NCBI GenBank assembly: GCA_003520925.1
Contig: DOTV01000033.1
Location: 1 to 38,630, forward strand
Direction: 5' to 3'
From: Bacteroidales bacterium
Lineage (GTDB): Bacteria; Bacteroidota; Bacteroidia; Bacteroidales; VadinHA17
Length of the DNA stretch: 38,630 nt
Below are positions 1 to 8,374 of this stretch, piece by piece. A program made the position numbers and the translations under genes. The notes under the pieces were generated by a model. The model ran no database searches, was not told where the DNA came from, and worked only from the letters and a program-made list of their open reading frames with translations. Within the stretch, counting starts at the first letter, position 1. Each line of letters begins with the position of its first letter.

Positions 1-719
1 AAAGCAAGAGGTTTCCCTTCAAAGGGTTTCTTCATTATCAGGTAGTTAAAAAGAAAATTACTGACCAGAACCCCTATGGCAAAAAAGAAAAGTGCAGAAT
101 ACGGAGTCAGCTTTCCGGCTTCAGGATTTACGAAATCGGCAGCCATTGAGCTTGCAACAAATCTGTAAAAAAGAGCCATAAGCACACCTGCGCCGACTGA
201 AAGCAAAATACCTTTGCCTGACACTTTTTTCATCGAGGTGCTGTGCTCCTTATATGCAACTGCATCGATTATTATAGCAGCCACTATCAGTGCAACCCCT
301 GAGAACAGAAGGACCGGGTTACCCTGGGGCGCAAAAATATAATTGATAATCACACCCAGGGCAAGGGCAATTCCAACACCCACCGGGAAGGCAACAGCCA
401 TTCCGGCTATTGCCATCGCAGCGACAAGAAGAATGTTTGAAGCATTGAAAATCACACCGCCCAGGATTGCCCTGAAGATATTCCCCGGTTCAGCCTGGGC
501 TAAGTCAGGCAGGAAGCTGCGTCCGGCAGTACCGGTACTTCCCAGAGTGAAGCCGAGCAAGAGTGAAAACAGTACTATTCCTGCAACATAGTCCCAGTAG
601 AATAGCTCAAACCGCCAGGTTTTTCCTGCAAGTTTCTGGGTATTACCCCATGATCCCCAGCAAAGCATTGTAACGATGCAAAGGATGACTGCTAAGGTGT
701 AAGATTGAGTTATAAACAT
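1..719 (-). CDS. DMT-superfamily transporter, GRP/ureide-permease type (3' end off window)
   Basis: The reading frame starts with ATG at 719 and runs open to the window edge, so the C-terminus is missing (about 239 residues seen). The visible protein is very hydrophobic with about seven or more membrane segments. It opens with an N-terminal segment containing CWGSWGNTQKLAGK and then FELFYWDYVAG, a pattern I associate with glucose/ribose-porter (GRP) and ureide-permease members of the drug/metabolite transporter superfamily. It is an inner-membrane carrier. It lies just downstream of ribokinase, nucleoside hydrolase and ADP-ribosylglycohydrolase genes on the same strand. This suggests uptake of ribose or a nucleoside-derived compound, and the GRP family does contain the ribose porter RbsU. 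The family call is fairly firm; the substrate is inferred only from context. Confidence 0.7.
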   Translation of the reverse strand, partial: MFITQSYTLAVILCIVTMLCWGSWGNTQKLAGKTWRFELFYWDYVAGIVLFSLLLGFTLGSTGTAGRSFLPDLAQAEPGNIFRAILGGVIFNASNILLVAAMAIAGMAVAFPVGVGIALALGVIINYIFAPQGNPVLLFSGVALIVAAIIIDAVAYKEHSTSMKKVSGKGILLSVGAGVLMALFYRFVASSMAADFVNPEAGKLTPYSALFFFAIGVLVSNFLFNYLIMKKPFEGKPLA

Positions 720-728
720 AGTTTAAAA

Positions 729-806
729 GTTTGGAGTGAGCTGGAGTTTGGAGTACTTAGAGTAGTGAACCTGACTCTGGGCACTCTAGGCACTTTAGGC
801 ACTTCT
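729..806. repeat. Short-word intergenic repeat (GGAGT and GGCACTNTA units)
   Basis: The gap between the transporter and the ADP-ribosylglycohydrolase gene is built of short repeated words. TGGAGT occurs at 732, 742 and 749, followed by TAGAGT at 758. Then come three tandem 9-bp units at 780 (GGCACTCTA), 789 (GGCACTTTA) and 798 (GGCACTTCT). The second half is roughly the complement of the first (TAGAGT against ACTCTA). No coding sequence is apparent. The function is unknown. Confidence 0.6.
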
Positions 807-812
807 CCTATA

Positions 813-2432
813 CTATTTTTCGAAAGAAAACTTAAATTCTTCATTCCTTTTAGGTGCAGTTTTGAAAATTGTAGCTGAGGTTATATAGACCCTCGTTCCT
901 TTTGATTCAGGTCTTTTCTCACCATTTACAACGAGCCTTACGGTATGATCGCCTGGTTTCAGGTTCAGAACATGCCATATACTTTCAGTATGCTGCTGAT
1001 TCGCAAAATCATAGTAAGTGTCAATTGTACGGTGAAGGGTTCCGTCAACATAAATATCGGCTTTACCTCCGTCGCGATACCAGTTGCCTTCAAGTGATAT
1101 GCCTGTTCCTGAGAAGTTAATTATCAGTTCATCGTCTTTCTTATCAGTAAACATCGACTGATAACGAATCTGATTATCTCTTCCTGATTCAATTTTATAA
1201 ACATCCCATTTACCCTTAAAGTTCCAGGCGGACTTATCAAAAATTGAAATCTTCCGGTCGAAAACCAGGTCGGGGAAAGAAACCTCTGCAGCAGATGCAG
1301 ATGGTTCTTCAGTTTTTATAAAGATCTTATTACCTGTTACTTTACCGCCTGAAGCAGAAATAAAATCAAGAGCATATTTATATGTGCTCTTAACTGCTGA
1401 ATTAAAGGAATAAGAAGTATGAATGAATGTTGAATCACCGATAGCCTTAACACCATCCTGCATCTCAACAGGCAATCTGCTGAATCCCTTTATGACTCCG
1501 AGAACGGCCATTGCATTCGACGGATTACAGTCAGAATCCTGCCCGCACCTGGTTGAAATTTCAAGGGTCTTCACCGGATCACCTTCACCATAGAGAAGCC
1601 CCATAACAATATAGGCTCCATTCAGTTTGGCGTCAATATTGAAAGCAGATCCTGCACCGCAGATGTCTGTATCACCCCACTTATCTTCAAGTTCCTTCCA
1701 TGCCGGACGCCAGTCGGCCGGATAATGATTATGAAGGTTTATCACATCTCGGATGACTTTGTAATAATCGCTTTCAGTAGGGACTGATCTTAATGCTTTT
1801 TCGATGATCTTAGGGATATCGGATTCAAAATAAGCTTCGGAATAGAGCGCTGCCACAAATATGCCGCCATAAACACCATCGCCATAATTCATTATATGAC
1901 CTATTTTATCAGCTATCCCTGAGGCCCTCTGTGGCATCCCCGGACACATGAAGCCTATATAATCAGCTTCGATCTGAAAATCAATATCATCAGCATGAAG
2001 ATTGTATTCAGGGGTTCCGGATGCCGGAGCAAAAATACTGTCATAATAGTTTTTTCTCGCCTGCATATTGGCATGCCATAACTGGTAACCGGCTTTTGCA
2101 AACATCTCCTGGTATTTCTTTGCAGGTGCCTCAATACCGTATTTATCCATCGACATCAGGAATGTCAGCTGGACGTAAATGTCGTCCTGCCACATGCTGC
2201 CCTTAATATCGGTTGGTTTCCATTCAATTGAATCTTCAAAGATACGGCTCTGGGCCCGGAACTCGGTTGGTGCACCATAAGTGACGCCAATCATTTTCCC
2301 TGCCCAGCCTCCTGCAATCTTGTCCTTCAACACATCAGGACTGATTTTCTTAAATTCATCAGACTGGTTTTTGCAGGAAAAAAAAGCCAAAAACAATGAT
2401 GGAACTAAAATGTAAGTACAGATTCTCTTCAT
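813..2432 (-). CDS. ADP-ribosylglycohydrolase family lipoprotein with C-terminal beta-rich domain
   Basis: The 539-residue product begins with a lipoprotein signal (lipobox ending at Cys20), so it is probably anchored in the periplasm or outer membrane. Residues about 35-350 match the ADP-ribosylglycohydrolase fold: GGWAGKMIGVTYGAPTEF near 41-58, WQDDIYVQ at 81-88, and the metal-binding-type segment CGQDSDCNPSN at 296-306, corresponding to the family's GxDTDT-N pattern. Residues about 395-530 form a separate beta-rich module (GTGISLEGNWYRDGGKADIY, then LKPGDHTVRL) resembling carbohydrate-binding sandwiches. An exported member with an extra domain is unlikely to reverse protein ADP-ribosylation in the cytoplasm. 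With nucleoside hydrolase 8 bp upstream and ribokinase beyond, it may cleave an extracellular N- or O-riboside. That substrate is inference. Confidence 0.8.
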   Translation of the reverse strand: MKRICTYILVPSLFLAFFSCKNQSDEFKKISPDVLKDKIAGGWAGKMIGVTYGAPTEFRAQSRIFEDSIEWKPTDIKGSMWQDDIYVQLTFLMSMDKYGIEAPAKKYQEMFAKAGYQLWHANMQARKNYYDSIFAPASGTPEYNLHADDIDFQIEADYIGFMCPGMPQRASGIADKIGHIMNYGDGVYGGIFVAALYSEAYFESDIPKIIEKALRSVPTESDYYKVIRDVINLHNHYPADWRPAWKELEDKWGDTDICGAGSAFNIDAKLNGAYIVMGLLYGEGDPVKTLEISTRCGQDSDCNPSNAMAVLGVIKGFSRLPVEMQDGVKAIGDSTFIHTSYSFNSAVKSTYKYALDFISASGGKVTGNKIFIKTEEPSASAAEVSFPDLVFDRKISIFDKSAWNFKGKWDVYKIESGRDNQIRYQSMFTDKKDDELIINFSGTGISLEGNWYRDGGKADIYVDGTLHRTIDTYYDFANQQHTESIWHVLNLKPGDHTVRLVVNGEKRPESKGTRVYITSATIFKTAPKRNEEFKFSFEK

Positions 2433-2440
2433 TTGTGTAA

Positions 2441-3442
2441 CTATTTGTTTTTATTAGGTATATGCATCATCCTGTCTTCAATGAACTTTGTGATTTCCGG
2501 GATGGCCATCTTTTGAATTACATATTGGTGTTTCCCTTCCGGATCGTCCTTCCAACTGTTTCTGCCATCGGGATAAACAATTATTGTGCCTCGCTTTGTA
2601 TCGAAGAATCCCTCCGTTCCGTAAACAGCTATAAGCACCGCGGTTTCGTCCCAGCTCATCCTTCCATTCCTGTCTTCTTCAGAAAGAGGTATGCTTATTC
2701 TGAAAACATCCTTCACCGGACTGTTCTGCACAGGTGACTGAATTAACCGTAATCCTGTAAAGATTTTACTTCCGATCTCAAAGCCGGTGAATACTATTTC
2801 TCCCGGCCAGTTCTCTAAAACATACTTCGATGCTGCAGAGTCGATGAAAATATTAAATTCCCTGCCTTCGGGAAACCATCCTGCCATTGAGACGAGCCTG
2901 GTGACTTTCTTCCTGACAAGCTCGTCTCCCGAAAGATCGCTGACACTATCAGGCTTTGATTTAAGAAGGGTGCAGAGATTTGTCAGAAATCCTACAGTAA
3001 CCACGGTAACGCTTTTATCTGGCTGACTCTGAAGCATCTTTCTGTAAACTGAGACAGCATCAGAGGCTTCAGAAGTTATATTTATCCTGTGCGGATACTT
3101 GCCGACAATTGAATCGGCCCAGTGCTGTGAGGATCCCATATTCGCTCCTGCTGATTTTGGTGCCCCAATCTCCAATTGTGGACGATTGAAATATGTGTTT
3201 ATTACATCAATTGAAGGTGCGACCAGCTCATGTTTGTTGGATGATATGGTGGCAAGAACTTCTGCTTTTCCGCTATCGGCCATTGCATGAAGAAAAGCAA
3301 GGGCGCCTACGTCATCATAATCGGGGCCCAGGTCAGTATCGAAAATGATTTTAACCGGCGTTTCAGTTTGTCTCCGGGTTTGGTTTGTACATCCTGAAAG
3401 GATCAAAATAAAAAGTAAAGATCCAATTAACAAATATTTCAT
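2441..3442 (-). CDS. Inosine-uridine-preferring nucleoside hydrolase family lipoprotein
   Basis: The product is 333 residues. It has an N-terminal lipoprotein signal with lipobox LSGC (Cys18) and the hallmark calcium-binding motif DTDLGPDYDD at residues 35-44. Nucleoside hydrolases cleave the N-glycosidic bond of ribonucleosides to give ribose and free base. The lipobox places this one outside the cytoplasm, so released ribose would need import. That fits the downstream DMT transporter and the upstream ribokinase. The gap to the next gene is 8 bp, indicating one transcript. The base preference cannot be read from the sequence. Confidence 0.85.
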   Translation of the reverse strand: MKYLLIGSLLFILILSGCTNQTRRQTETPVKIIFDTDLGPDYDDVGALAFLHAMADSGKAEVLATISSNKHELVAPSIDVINTYFNRPQLEIGAPKSAGANMGSSQHWADSIVGKYPHRINITSEASDAVSVYRKMLQSQPDKSVTVVTVGFLTNLCTLLKSKPDSVSDLSGDELVRKKVTRLVSMAGWFPEGREFNIFIDSAASKYVLENWPGEIVFTGFEIGSKIFTGLRLIQSPVQNSPVKDVFRISIPLSEEDRNGRMSWDETAVLIAVYGTEGFFDTKRGTIIVYPDGRNSWKDDPEGKHQYVIQKMAIPEITKFIEDRMMHIPNKNK

Positions 3443-3467
3443 TATATCTATTATATCTATTATTTCT
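3441..3467. repeat. Three tandem 9-bp units before the nucleoside hydrolase start
   Basis: Plus-strand units ATTATATCT, ATTATATCT and ATTATTTCT follow one another without gaps. On the coding (minus) strand they lie directly upstream of, and touch, the nucleoside hydrolase start codon. They fill most of the gap between it and the ribokinase gene. Copy-number change here would alter the spacing in front of the start. Confidence 0.5.
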
Positions 3468-3475
3468 CATATCCC

Positions 3476-4372
3476 TCAAATCTCTTTCCTATATGGAGCT
3501 GATGCCTGTGCCCCCATACGTGTAACTGATATTGAAGCAGCTTTGTTTGCAAAATCCACAGCCTCCTCAAGTTCTTTTCCTTCCGAAATTGCCACAGCAA
3601 GTGCACCATTAAAAACATCTCCTGCAGCAGTTGTATCAAGAGCCCTGACTGGTACAACCGGAATATGTTTTGAAATCTTTTCGGTTAATAAATATGCTCC
3701 TGCTGCACCCAATGTAATAATAACATTTCCGACGCCTTTAGCCTTTAATTTTTCCGCACATTTTTCCGCTGAAGAGATATCGGTGACTTTTATTCCTGTC
3801 AGCAGTTCTGCTTCATTTTCGTTTGGTGTAATTAAAAACAGGCTTTTCAATAAATCGCCCGATAGTTGCTTTGCCGGAGCCGGATTCAGAATAACCTTAT
3901 TACCCTTCCTTGAAACTTTCTCGGCCACGAACTCCACTGTGCTGAGAGGTATTTCAAGTTGCATAAGGAAAACATCTGAAGGGTCATTTCCATAAACCTC
4001 GTCAGCAATATCATATGCCGACATGGTACCGTTTGATCCTGGTGCAACTACAATACAATTTTCTCCGTTCTGATCGACCATAATCAGTGCAATTCCGGAT
4101 GGATTCTTAGGATCTTTTACCATATACCTGGTGTCGATCTGCTCAAAGTCAAAGATATGCCTTGCCTGTTCGCTGAAATAGTCATTTCCTGTTTTTGTAA
4201 CAAATGTTACATTCCCATTAAGCCTTGCCGCTGCCACAGCCTGATTTGCTCCTTTCCCTCCCGGATTCATAAAGAATGTACCTCCGATAATCGTTTCACC
4301 GGGAGCCGGAATGGCTTTCGATTTTACCACCATATCGGTGTTTGTACTTCCGATTACAACAATTCTGCCCAT
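3476..4372 (-). CDS. rbsK: Ribokinase
   Basis: The 298-residue product is a standard-length PfkB-family sugar kinase. It carries the ribokinase N-terminal pattern VIGSTNTDMV (6-15), the sugar-binding signature NPGGKGANQAVAAARL (36-51), NPAPAK (163-168), and the catalytic and anion-hole motif DTTAAGDVFNGAL with catalytic Asp252. It phosphorylates D-ribose to ribose 5-phosphate in the cytoplasm. It is the first gene of the minus-strand set rbsK, nucleoside hydrolase, ADP-ribosylglycohydrolase-like, transporter. The ribokinase identity is strong because N-terminal and catalytic signatures both match the ribokinase subgroup rather than fructokinase or KDG kinase. Confidence 0.9.
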   Translation of the reverse strand: MGRIVVIGSTNTDMVVKSKAIPAPGETIIGGTFFMNPGGKGANQAVAAARLNGNVTFVTKTGNDYFSEQARHIFDFEQIDTRYMVKDPKNPSGIALIMVDQNGENCIVVAPGSNGTMSAYDIADEVYGNDPSDVFLMQLEIPLSTVEFVAEKVSRKGNKVILNPAPAKQLSGDLLKSLFLITPNENEAELLTGIKVTDISSAEKCAEKLKAKGVGNVIITLGAAGAYLLTEKISKHIPVVPVRALDTTAAGDVFNGALAVAISEGKELEEAVDFANKAASISVTRMGAQASAPYRKEI

Positions 4373-4537
4373 TGGTTTATTTCCTGTTTAAGCTTTTAAT
4401 AATAAAATCTAAGATATAATTTTCTTTTCTAGAATATTTTTTTTTGATCGGGTCAGTAAAAATAAAATTAGCATTCTGATGGTATCGGCCCAAATAAGTA
4501 TATTTATAAACTATTAACTGCTAACATGTTTCCTGTT

Positions 4538-5575
4538 ATGAAAAAAAAGGTTATAACATTTGGTGAAATTATGTTACGTCTGGCAACACCTGAGCGCCAA
4601 CGGTTTACCCAGACAAATTGTTTTAATGCCACATTCGGAGGCGGTGAAGCAAATGTTGCAGTGTCGCTGGCAAACTTCGGATTAAGTACAGAGTTCATAA
4701 CGCGTCTGCCTGAAAATGATTTCGGACAGGCAGTCATTATGGATCTGAGAAAACACAATGTCGGTACAAACCATATAATTAACGGTGGCAGCAGGGTGGG
4801 TATCTATTTCCTTGAAACCGGGGCAGTATCAAGGCCCAGTAAGGTTATTTACGACCGTGCAAATTCAGCAATTTCTGAGATTAAGCCCGGGATGATAAAC
4901 TGGGATGAAGTATTTGAAGGGGCTTCATGGTTTCATTGGACTGGCATTACTCCGGCCATTTCTGAAGGAGCAGCTATGGTTTGCCTTGAAGCAATTAAAA
5001 TTTCAAAGCAGAAAGGTTTAACCGTTTCATGTGATCTTAACTTCAGAAAAAACCTCTGGAAATGGGGAAAGAAAGCCGGAGAGGTAATGCCTGACCTTGT
5101 AAGCGGATGCGATATCATTCTTGGCAACGAAGAAGATTCTGATAAGGTATTTGGAATCAGGCCCGAGGAAGGAGATGTTTCGAAAGGGGTTGTAACTGCT
5201 GAGGGATACAAATCGGTTTGTGTTAAATTAATGAAGAAGTTTCCGGGGGCAAAGAAGGTGATTATAACACTTCGCGGTTCAATAAATGCCGACCATAATT
5301 CATGGTCGGGTGTTCTGTATGACGGTATAAAACTATTTGAAGCACCTGAATACCAGATAACCCATATTGTTGACAGAGTAGGCGGGGGAGATTCTTTTAT
5401 GGGCGGATTGATTTATGGATTGATCACCTGGCCCGGTGATGATCAGAAAGCTCTTAATTTTGCTGTGGCTGCCTCATGTCTTAAACATACAATTCATGGC
5501 GATTACAACCTTGTCTCCGTTGCCGAGGTTGAACAACTTATGAAAGGGGATGGATCGGGGAGGGTGATCCGCTGA
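4538..5575 (+). CDS. kdgK: 2-keto-3-deoxygluconate kinase (PfkB family)
   Basis: Starting at ATG 4538 the protein is 345 residues and begins MKKKVITFGEIMLRLATPE, the classical KDG-kinase opening. An in-frame ATG at 4526 would add four residues. It shows the PfkB substrate motif FGGGEANVAVSLANFG, CDLNFRKNLWKWG in the middle, and the catalytic loop DRVGGGDSFMGGL near the C-terminus. It phosphorylates 2-keto-3-deoxy-D-gluconate to KDPG. The partner KDPG aldolase is not in the window. It is transcribed toward the MFS transporter gene and their 3' ends overlap by 38 bp. It is divergent from rbsK. The neighbouring dehydratase and GH88 genes both feed 2-keto-3-deoxy acids, which supports the call. 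Confidence 0.85.
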   Translation: MKKKVITFGEIMLRLATPERQRFTQTNCFNATFGGGEANVAVSLANFGLSTEFITRLPENDFGQAVIMDLRKHNVGTNHIINGGSRVGIYFLETGAVSRPSKVIYDRANSAISEIKPGMINWDEVFEGASWFHWTGITPAISEGAAMVCLEAIKISKQKGLTVSCDLNFRKNLWKWGKKAGEVMPDLVSGCDIILGNEEDSDKVFGIRPEEGDVSKGVVTAEGYKSVCVKLMKKFPGAKKVIITLRGSINADHNSWSGVLYDGIKLFEAPEYQITHIVDRVGGGDSFMGGLIYGLITWPGDDQKALNFAVAASCLKHTIHGDYNLVSVAEVEQLMKGDGSGRVIR

Positions 5576-6815
5576 CATTTCTTTTCAAAGCAATTATCGT
5601 TAGAATAGCTGAAAAGAAAAGAGATCCGGCCATGAAAATATAAGAAGCACCAAATCCTCCTGTGGTGCCATTCAAATAACCCACGATGTAAGCACCTACA
5701 AAAGATCCCAAGGCACCCAGACTGTTTATCAATGCAATTGCGCCAGCTGAAACATTCCTTGGTAAAACTTCAGTTATTACTGCGAAGAATGGTCCGTAAG
5801 GGGCGTACATCGCTCCGCCTGCAATAACAAGCAATATATATGATAACCAGAAGTTGCTTGTACCGATCAGGTAGGAACCGTAGAAGGCTAAAGATCCGGT
5901 TAACAGGAATGGCCAGATGAATGAATTTCTCTTTAATGTTTTATCGGAAAAATAGGATGCTGTTAACATGCCGAAAATAGCCAGAAGATAGGGAACTGAT
6001 GCCAGCCATCCGGTTTTTACTATGTCCGAATCAGGAGCAGCATTGATGATAGAGGGCAGCCACATAACAAATCCGTACACACCGATGCACCATAAAGCAT
6101 ATTGAAGGCATAGTAAAATAACTACCCTGGACCGGAATGCGACTGCGTAGTTTTTAACCGGTTTAATCGATTGTTGCTCGAGATCAAGCTGTGCCTGCAA
6201 ATCATTTTTCTCATCATTTGTCAGCCATCTGGCATCTTTTGGCCTGTCTACAACAAGCCGCCACCACAGGAAAGCCCAGATAATAGCAGGAAATCCTTCC
6301 AGGATAAACATCCAGCGCCAGCCGACAGAGTCTACCAGATAACCAGATAAAATAGACATCCATAATATTGTTGCAGGATTACCCAGTATCAGAAAAGTAT
6401 TGGCCCGTGAACGTTCAGATTTAGTAAACCACATGCTCAGGAACACCAGCATCGAAGGCATAACGGCACTCTCAACTACACCCAGCATAAATCTGATTAC
6501 AATCAGTCCGTTGACATTACTCACCATTCCGGTTGCCATTGCCAGGCCTCCCCAAAGAATTAAGGACCAGAATATTAGTTTTTTGGCACTTTTTCTTGAT
6601 GCATATACTGCACCGGGTATCTGAAAGAAGAAATATCCAAGAAAGAAAAGTGATCCCAGCAGCGAAGACATTGCTGCTGTAATATTCAGATCTTTAGCCA
6701 TTCCCGCTGCCGCCGCGAATCCAAAGTTGGCACGATCGAGATAAGCTAGACTATACGTAATAAAGGCAATAGGTATTAACCGGTACCACCGTTTTCCTGA
6801 CAACACATTTCCCAT
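5538..6815 (-). CDS. MFS transporter, anion:cation symporter (hexuronate/aldonate) type
   Basis: About 425 residues from ATG 6815; a longer reading from TTG at 6833 adds only six residues. The protein has about twelve membrane segments. The N-terminal AFITYSLAYLDRANFGFAAA is characteristic of the ACS family (ExuT, GudP and phthalate-type permeases), where the LDR motif in the first helix is conserved. A central charged loop (about residues 185-220) separates the two halves. It should import an organic anion such as a hexuronate, aldonate or 2-keto-3-deoxy acid by proton symport. It is the distal gene of the SusC-SusD-RraA-dehydratase set, 22 bp after the dehydratase stop. Its 3' end overlaps kdgK on the opposite strand. 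Confidence 0.8.
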   Translation of the reverse strand: MGNVLSGKRWYRLIPIAFITYSLAYLDRANFGFAAAAGMAKDLNITAAMSSLLGSLFFLGYFFFQIPGAVYASRKSAKKLIFWSLILWGGLAMATGMVSNVNGLIVIRFMLGVVESAVMPSMLVFLSMWFTKSERSRANTFLILGNPATILWMSILSGYLVDSVGWRWMFILEGFPAIIWAFLWWRLVVDRPKDARWLTNDEKNDLQAQLDLEQQSIKPVKNYAVAFRSRVVILLCLQYALWCIGVYGFVMWLPSIINAAPDSDIVKTGWLASVPYLLAIFGMLTASYFSDKTLKRNSFIWPFLLTGSLAFYGSYLIGTSNFWLSYILLVIAGGAMYAPYGPFFAVITEVLPRNVSAGAIALINSLGALGSFVGAYIVGYLNGTTGGFGASYIFMAGSLFFSAILTIIALKRNVSGSPSPIHPLS

Positions 6816-6837
6816 TTTAATCGATTTATTCAATCAG

Positions 6838-8283
6838 CTAACTCCATAACCGGTCGTGCGACCTTTTGGCATCCCATTCCGGTGTCGGATTAAACCACCC
6901 TGATTCCTTCCCAAGATGCTTTTTGCACTCTTCTTCATTCAGTTCAACACCTAACCCCGGTGCATCAAGCGGTACATTGGCAAACCCTTTTTCTATCATT
7001 GGCTTACTTCCTGTCATCCTGACTAGGTTCATCCACCATGGTGTATCGACACTGTGATGCTCGAGTGCAAGGAAATTCTGGGTAGCAGCCGCACAATGCA
7101 CATTTGCCATGAAACATACCGGCGATCCTGCCATATGCATCGCCATGGCAACTCCGCACTCCTCGGCATAGTCGCCAATTTTCTTTGTCTCAAGAAGTCC
7201 ACCGGATGTTCCAAGATCAGGCTGGATGATATCAACAGCTCTTGCATCTAGCAAGGGCTTGAATCCACCCTTCAGCATATAAATATCTTCACCTGTGCAG
7301 GTAGGTGTTTCGATGGCATCTGAGACAATCTTCCACTGATCGGTATAGAACCAGGGAACCATGTCTTCCACCCATGCAAGTCTGTATTTTTCCATGGCTC
7401 TTGCAAAACGGATTGAATTATTTATGTCAAAATGGCCGAAGTGGTCAGCACACAAGGGCATTTCATACCCTACCGCATTTCTGACCGATTCGACATATTC
7501 AGTCAGACCAGCCAGGCCTTTGTCAGTTATCTGTACCTGGGTGAACGGATGCAGTGCATTGCCATAATTCATATAATCCCTCAGATCGTACTGGCCGGTT
7601 GCTCCATCCCAGAATTTAGAATTGACCAGTGCATCGGGGATGTTAGCCACTACATGAATGCCAAGATCCATCTTTAGCCAGGTAAATCCCTGGTCGTCAA
7701 CTCTTTTTTTCATGGTTTCGGCAAAAGCCTGAGGATCCCTGGCTCCGGGCGTATCGGCATATAATCTTATTTTGTCACGGTATCTGCCTCCGAGCAGCTG
7801 CCAGGCCGGAACATTATATGCTTTCCCGGTAAGATCCCAGAGTGCCATCTCTACAGCACACACTCCGCCGCCCTGCCGTCCGTGATATCCATATTGCCTG
7901 ATTATCTTAAAAAGCATTTCAACGTTGCATGGATTCAGACCGAGTATCCTGCTTTTAAGGAATAATGCATAACGCCCATCGGCACCATCCCTGACCTCTC
8001 CGAGTCCATAAATACCCTGGTTTGTATCTATCCTTATTATCCATTTGTTTGCGATCATTGCCATTCGCATATCAGTAATCTTCAGTTCAGATGGATTTGA
8101 TGACCGTTTAACATTTGATGTGGTTTGTGCAATAGTATCTTCAACCGAAAGGTGCATCAGTCCGCCAAGAGCAATTCCTCCGAGGGCGGTTTTTTTAAGG
8201 AAGTTACGCCTGCTGTTATCAGTACCTTTGACTTTATCCAACTGCATATTCTGATCTCTAATTTCTTCTAATATTTTCTTCAT
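6838..8283 (-). CDS. Tat-exported enolase-superfamily sugar-acid dehydratase (MR/MLE type)
   Basis: The 481-residue product begins with a Tat signal: SRRNFLKK at residues 24-31, followed by a hydrophobic stretch and an AQT cleavage region near 52-54. The mature part is a mandelate racemase/muconate lactonizing-type enolase-superfamily enzyme. It has a Lys in KMDLG (204-208), metal ligands Asp280 (CADHFGHF), Glu306 (VEDMVPW) and Glu332 (GEDIY), and a likely acid/base His383 (AMHMAGSPV). These enzymes abstract a proton alpha to a carboxylate; the sugar-acid dehydratase subgroup makes 2-keto-3-deoxy acids. The KDG kinase and acid-sugar MFS gene next door point to dehydration of an aldonate such as gluconate or galactonate. 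The exact substrate is unresolved, and a periplasmic location is unusual for this activity. Confidence 0.82.
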   Translation of the reverse strand: MKKILEEIRDQNMQLDKVKGTDNSRRNFLKKTALGGIALGGLMHLSVEDTIAQTTSNVKRSSNPSELKITDMRMAMIANKWIIRIDTNQGIYGLGEVRDGADGRYALFLKSRILGLNPCNVEMLFKIIRQYGYHGRQGGGVCAVEMALWDLTGKAYNVPAWQLLGGRYRDKIRLYADTPGARDPQAFAETMKKRVDDQGFTWLKMDLGIHVVANIPDALVNSKFWDGATGQYDLRDYMNYGNALHPFTQVQITDKGLAGLTEYVESVRNAVGYEMPLCADHFGHFDINNSIRFARAMEKYRLAWVEDMVPWFYTDQWKIVSDAIETPTCTGEDIYMLKGGFKPLLDARAVDIIQPDLGTSGGLLETKKIGDYAEECGVAMAMHMAGSPVCFMANVHCAAATQNFLALEHHSVDTPWWMNLVRMTGSKPMIEKGFANVPLDAPGLGVELNEEECKKHLGKESGWFNPTPEWDAKRSHDRLWS

Positions 8284-8331
8284 AATTTCAACTTATTTAG
8301 TCCTTTTAAAAGCAACCGGGAACTAGCAATC

Positions 8332-8358
8332 CCGCCCGACTGAATATCGTTCGGGCGG
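8332..8358. other. GC-rich hairpin between the RraA-like and dehydratase genes
   Basis: An 8-bp perfect stem (CCGCCCGA at 8332-8339 paired with TCGGGCGG at 8351-8358) encloses an 11-nt loop in the 91-bp intercistronic gap. No U-tract follows on the minus strand. It may be an mRNA-stabilising or partial-termination structure inside the operon rather than a full terminator. Confidence 0.55.
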
Positions 8359-8374
8359 ACAGTAACCTTAACCA

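Noticed and set aside
343..591. 82-residue plus-strand frame
   Set aside because: Antisense to the membrane transporter gene; composition is an artefact of its hydrophobic codons.
3345..3995. 216-residue plus-strand frame
   Set aside because: Antisense to nucleoside hydrolase and ribokinase; no domain or start signal.
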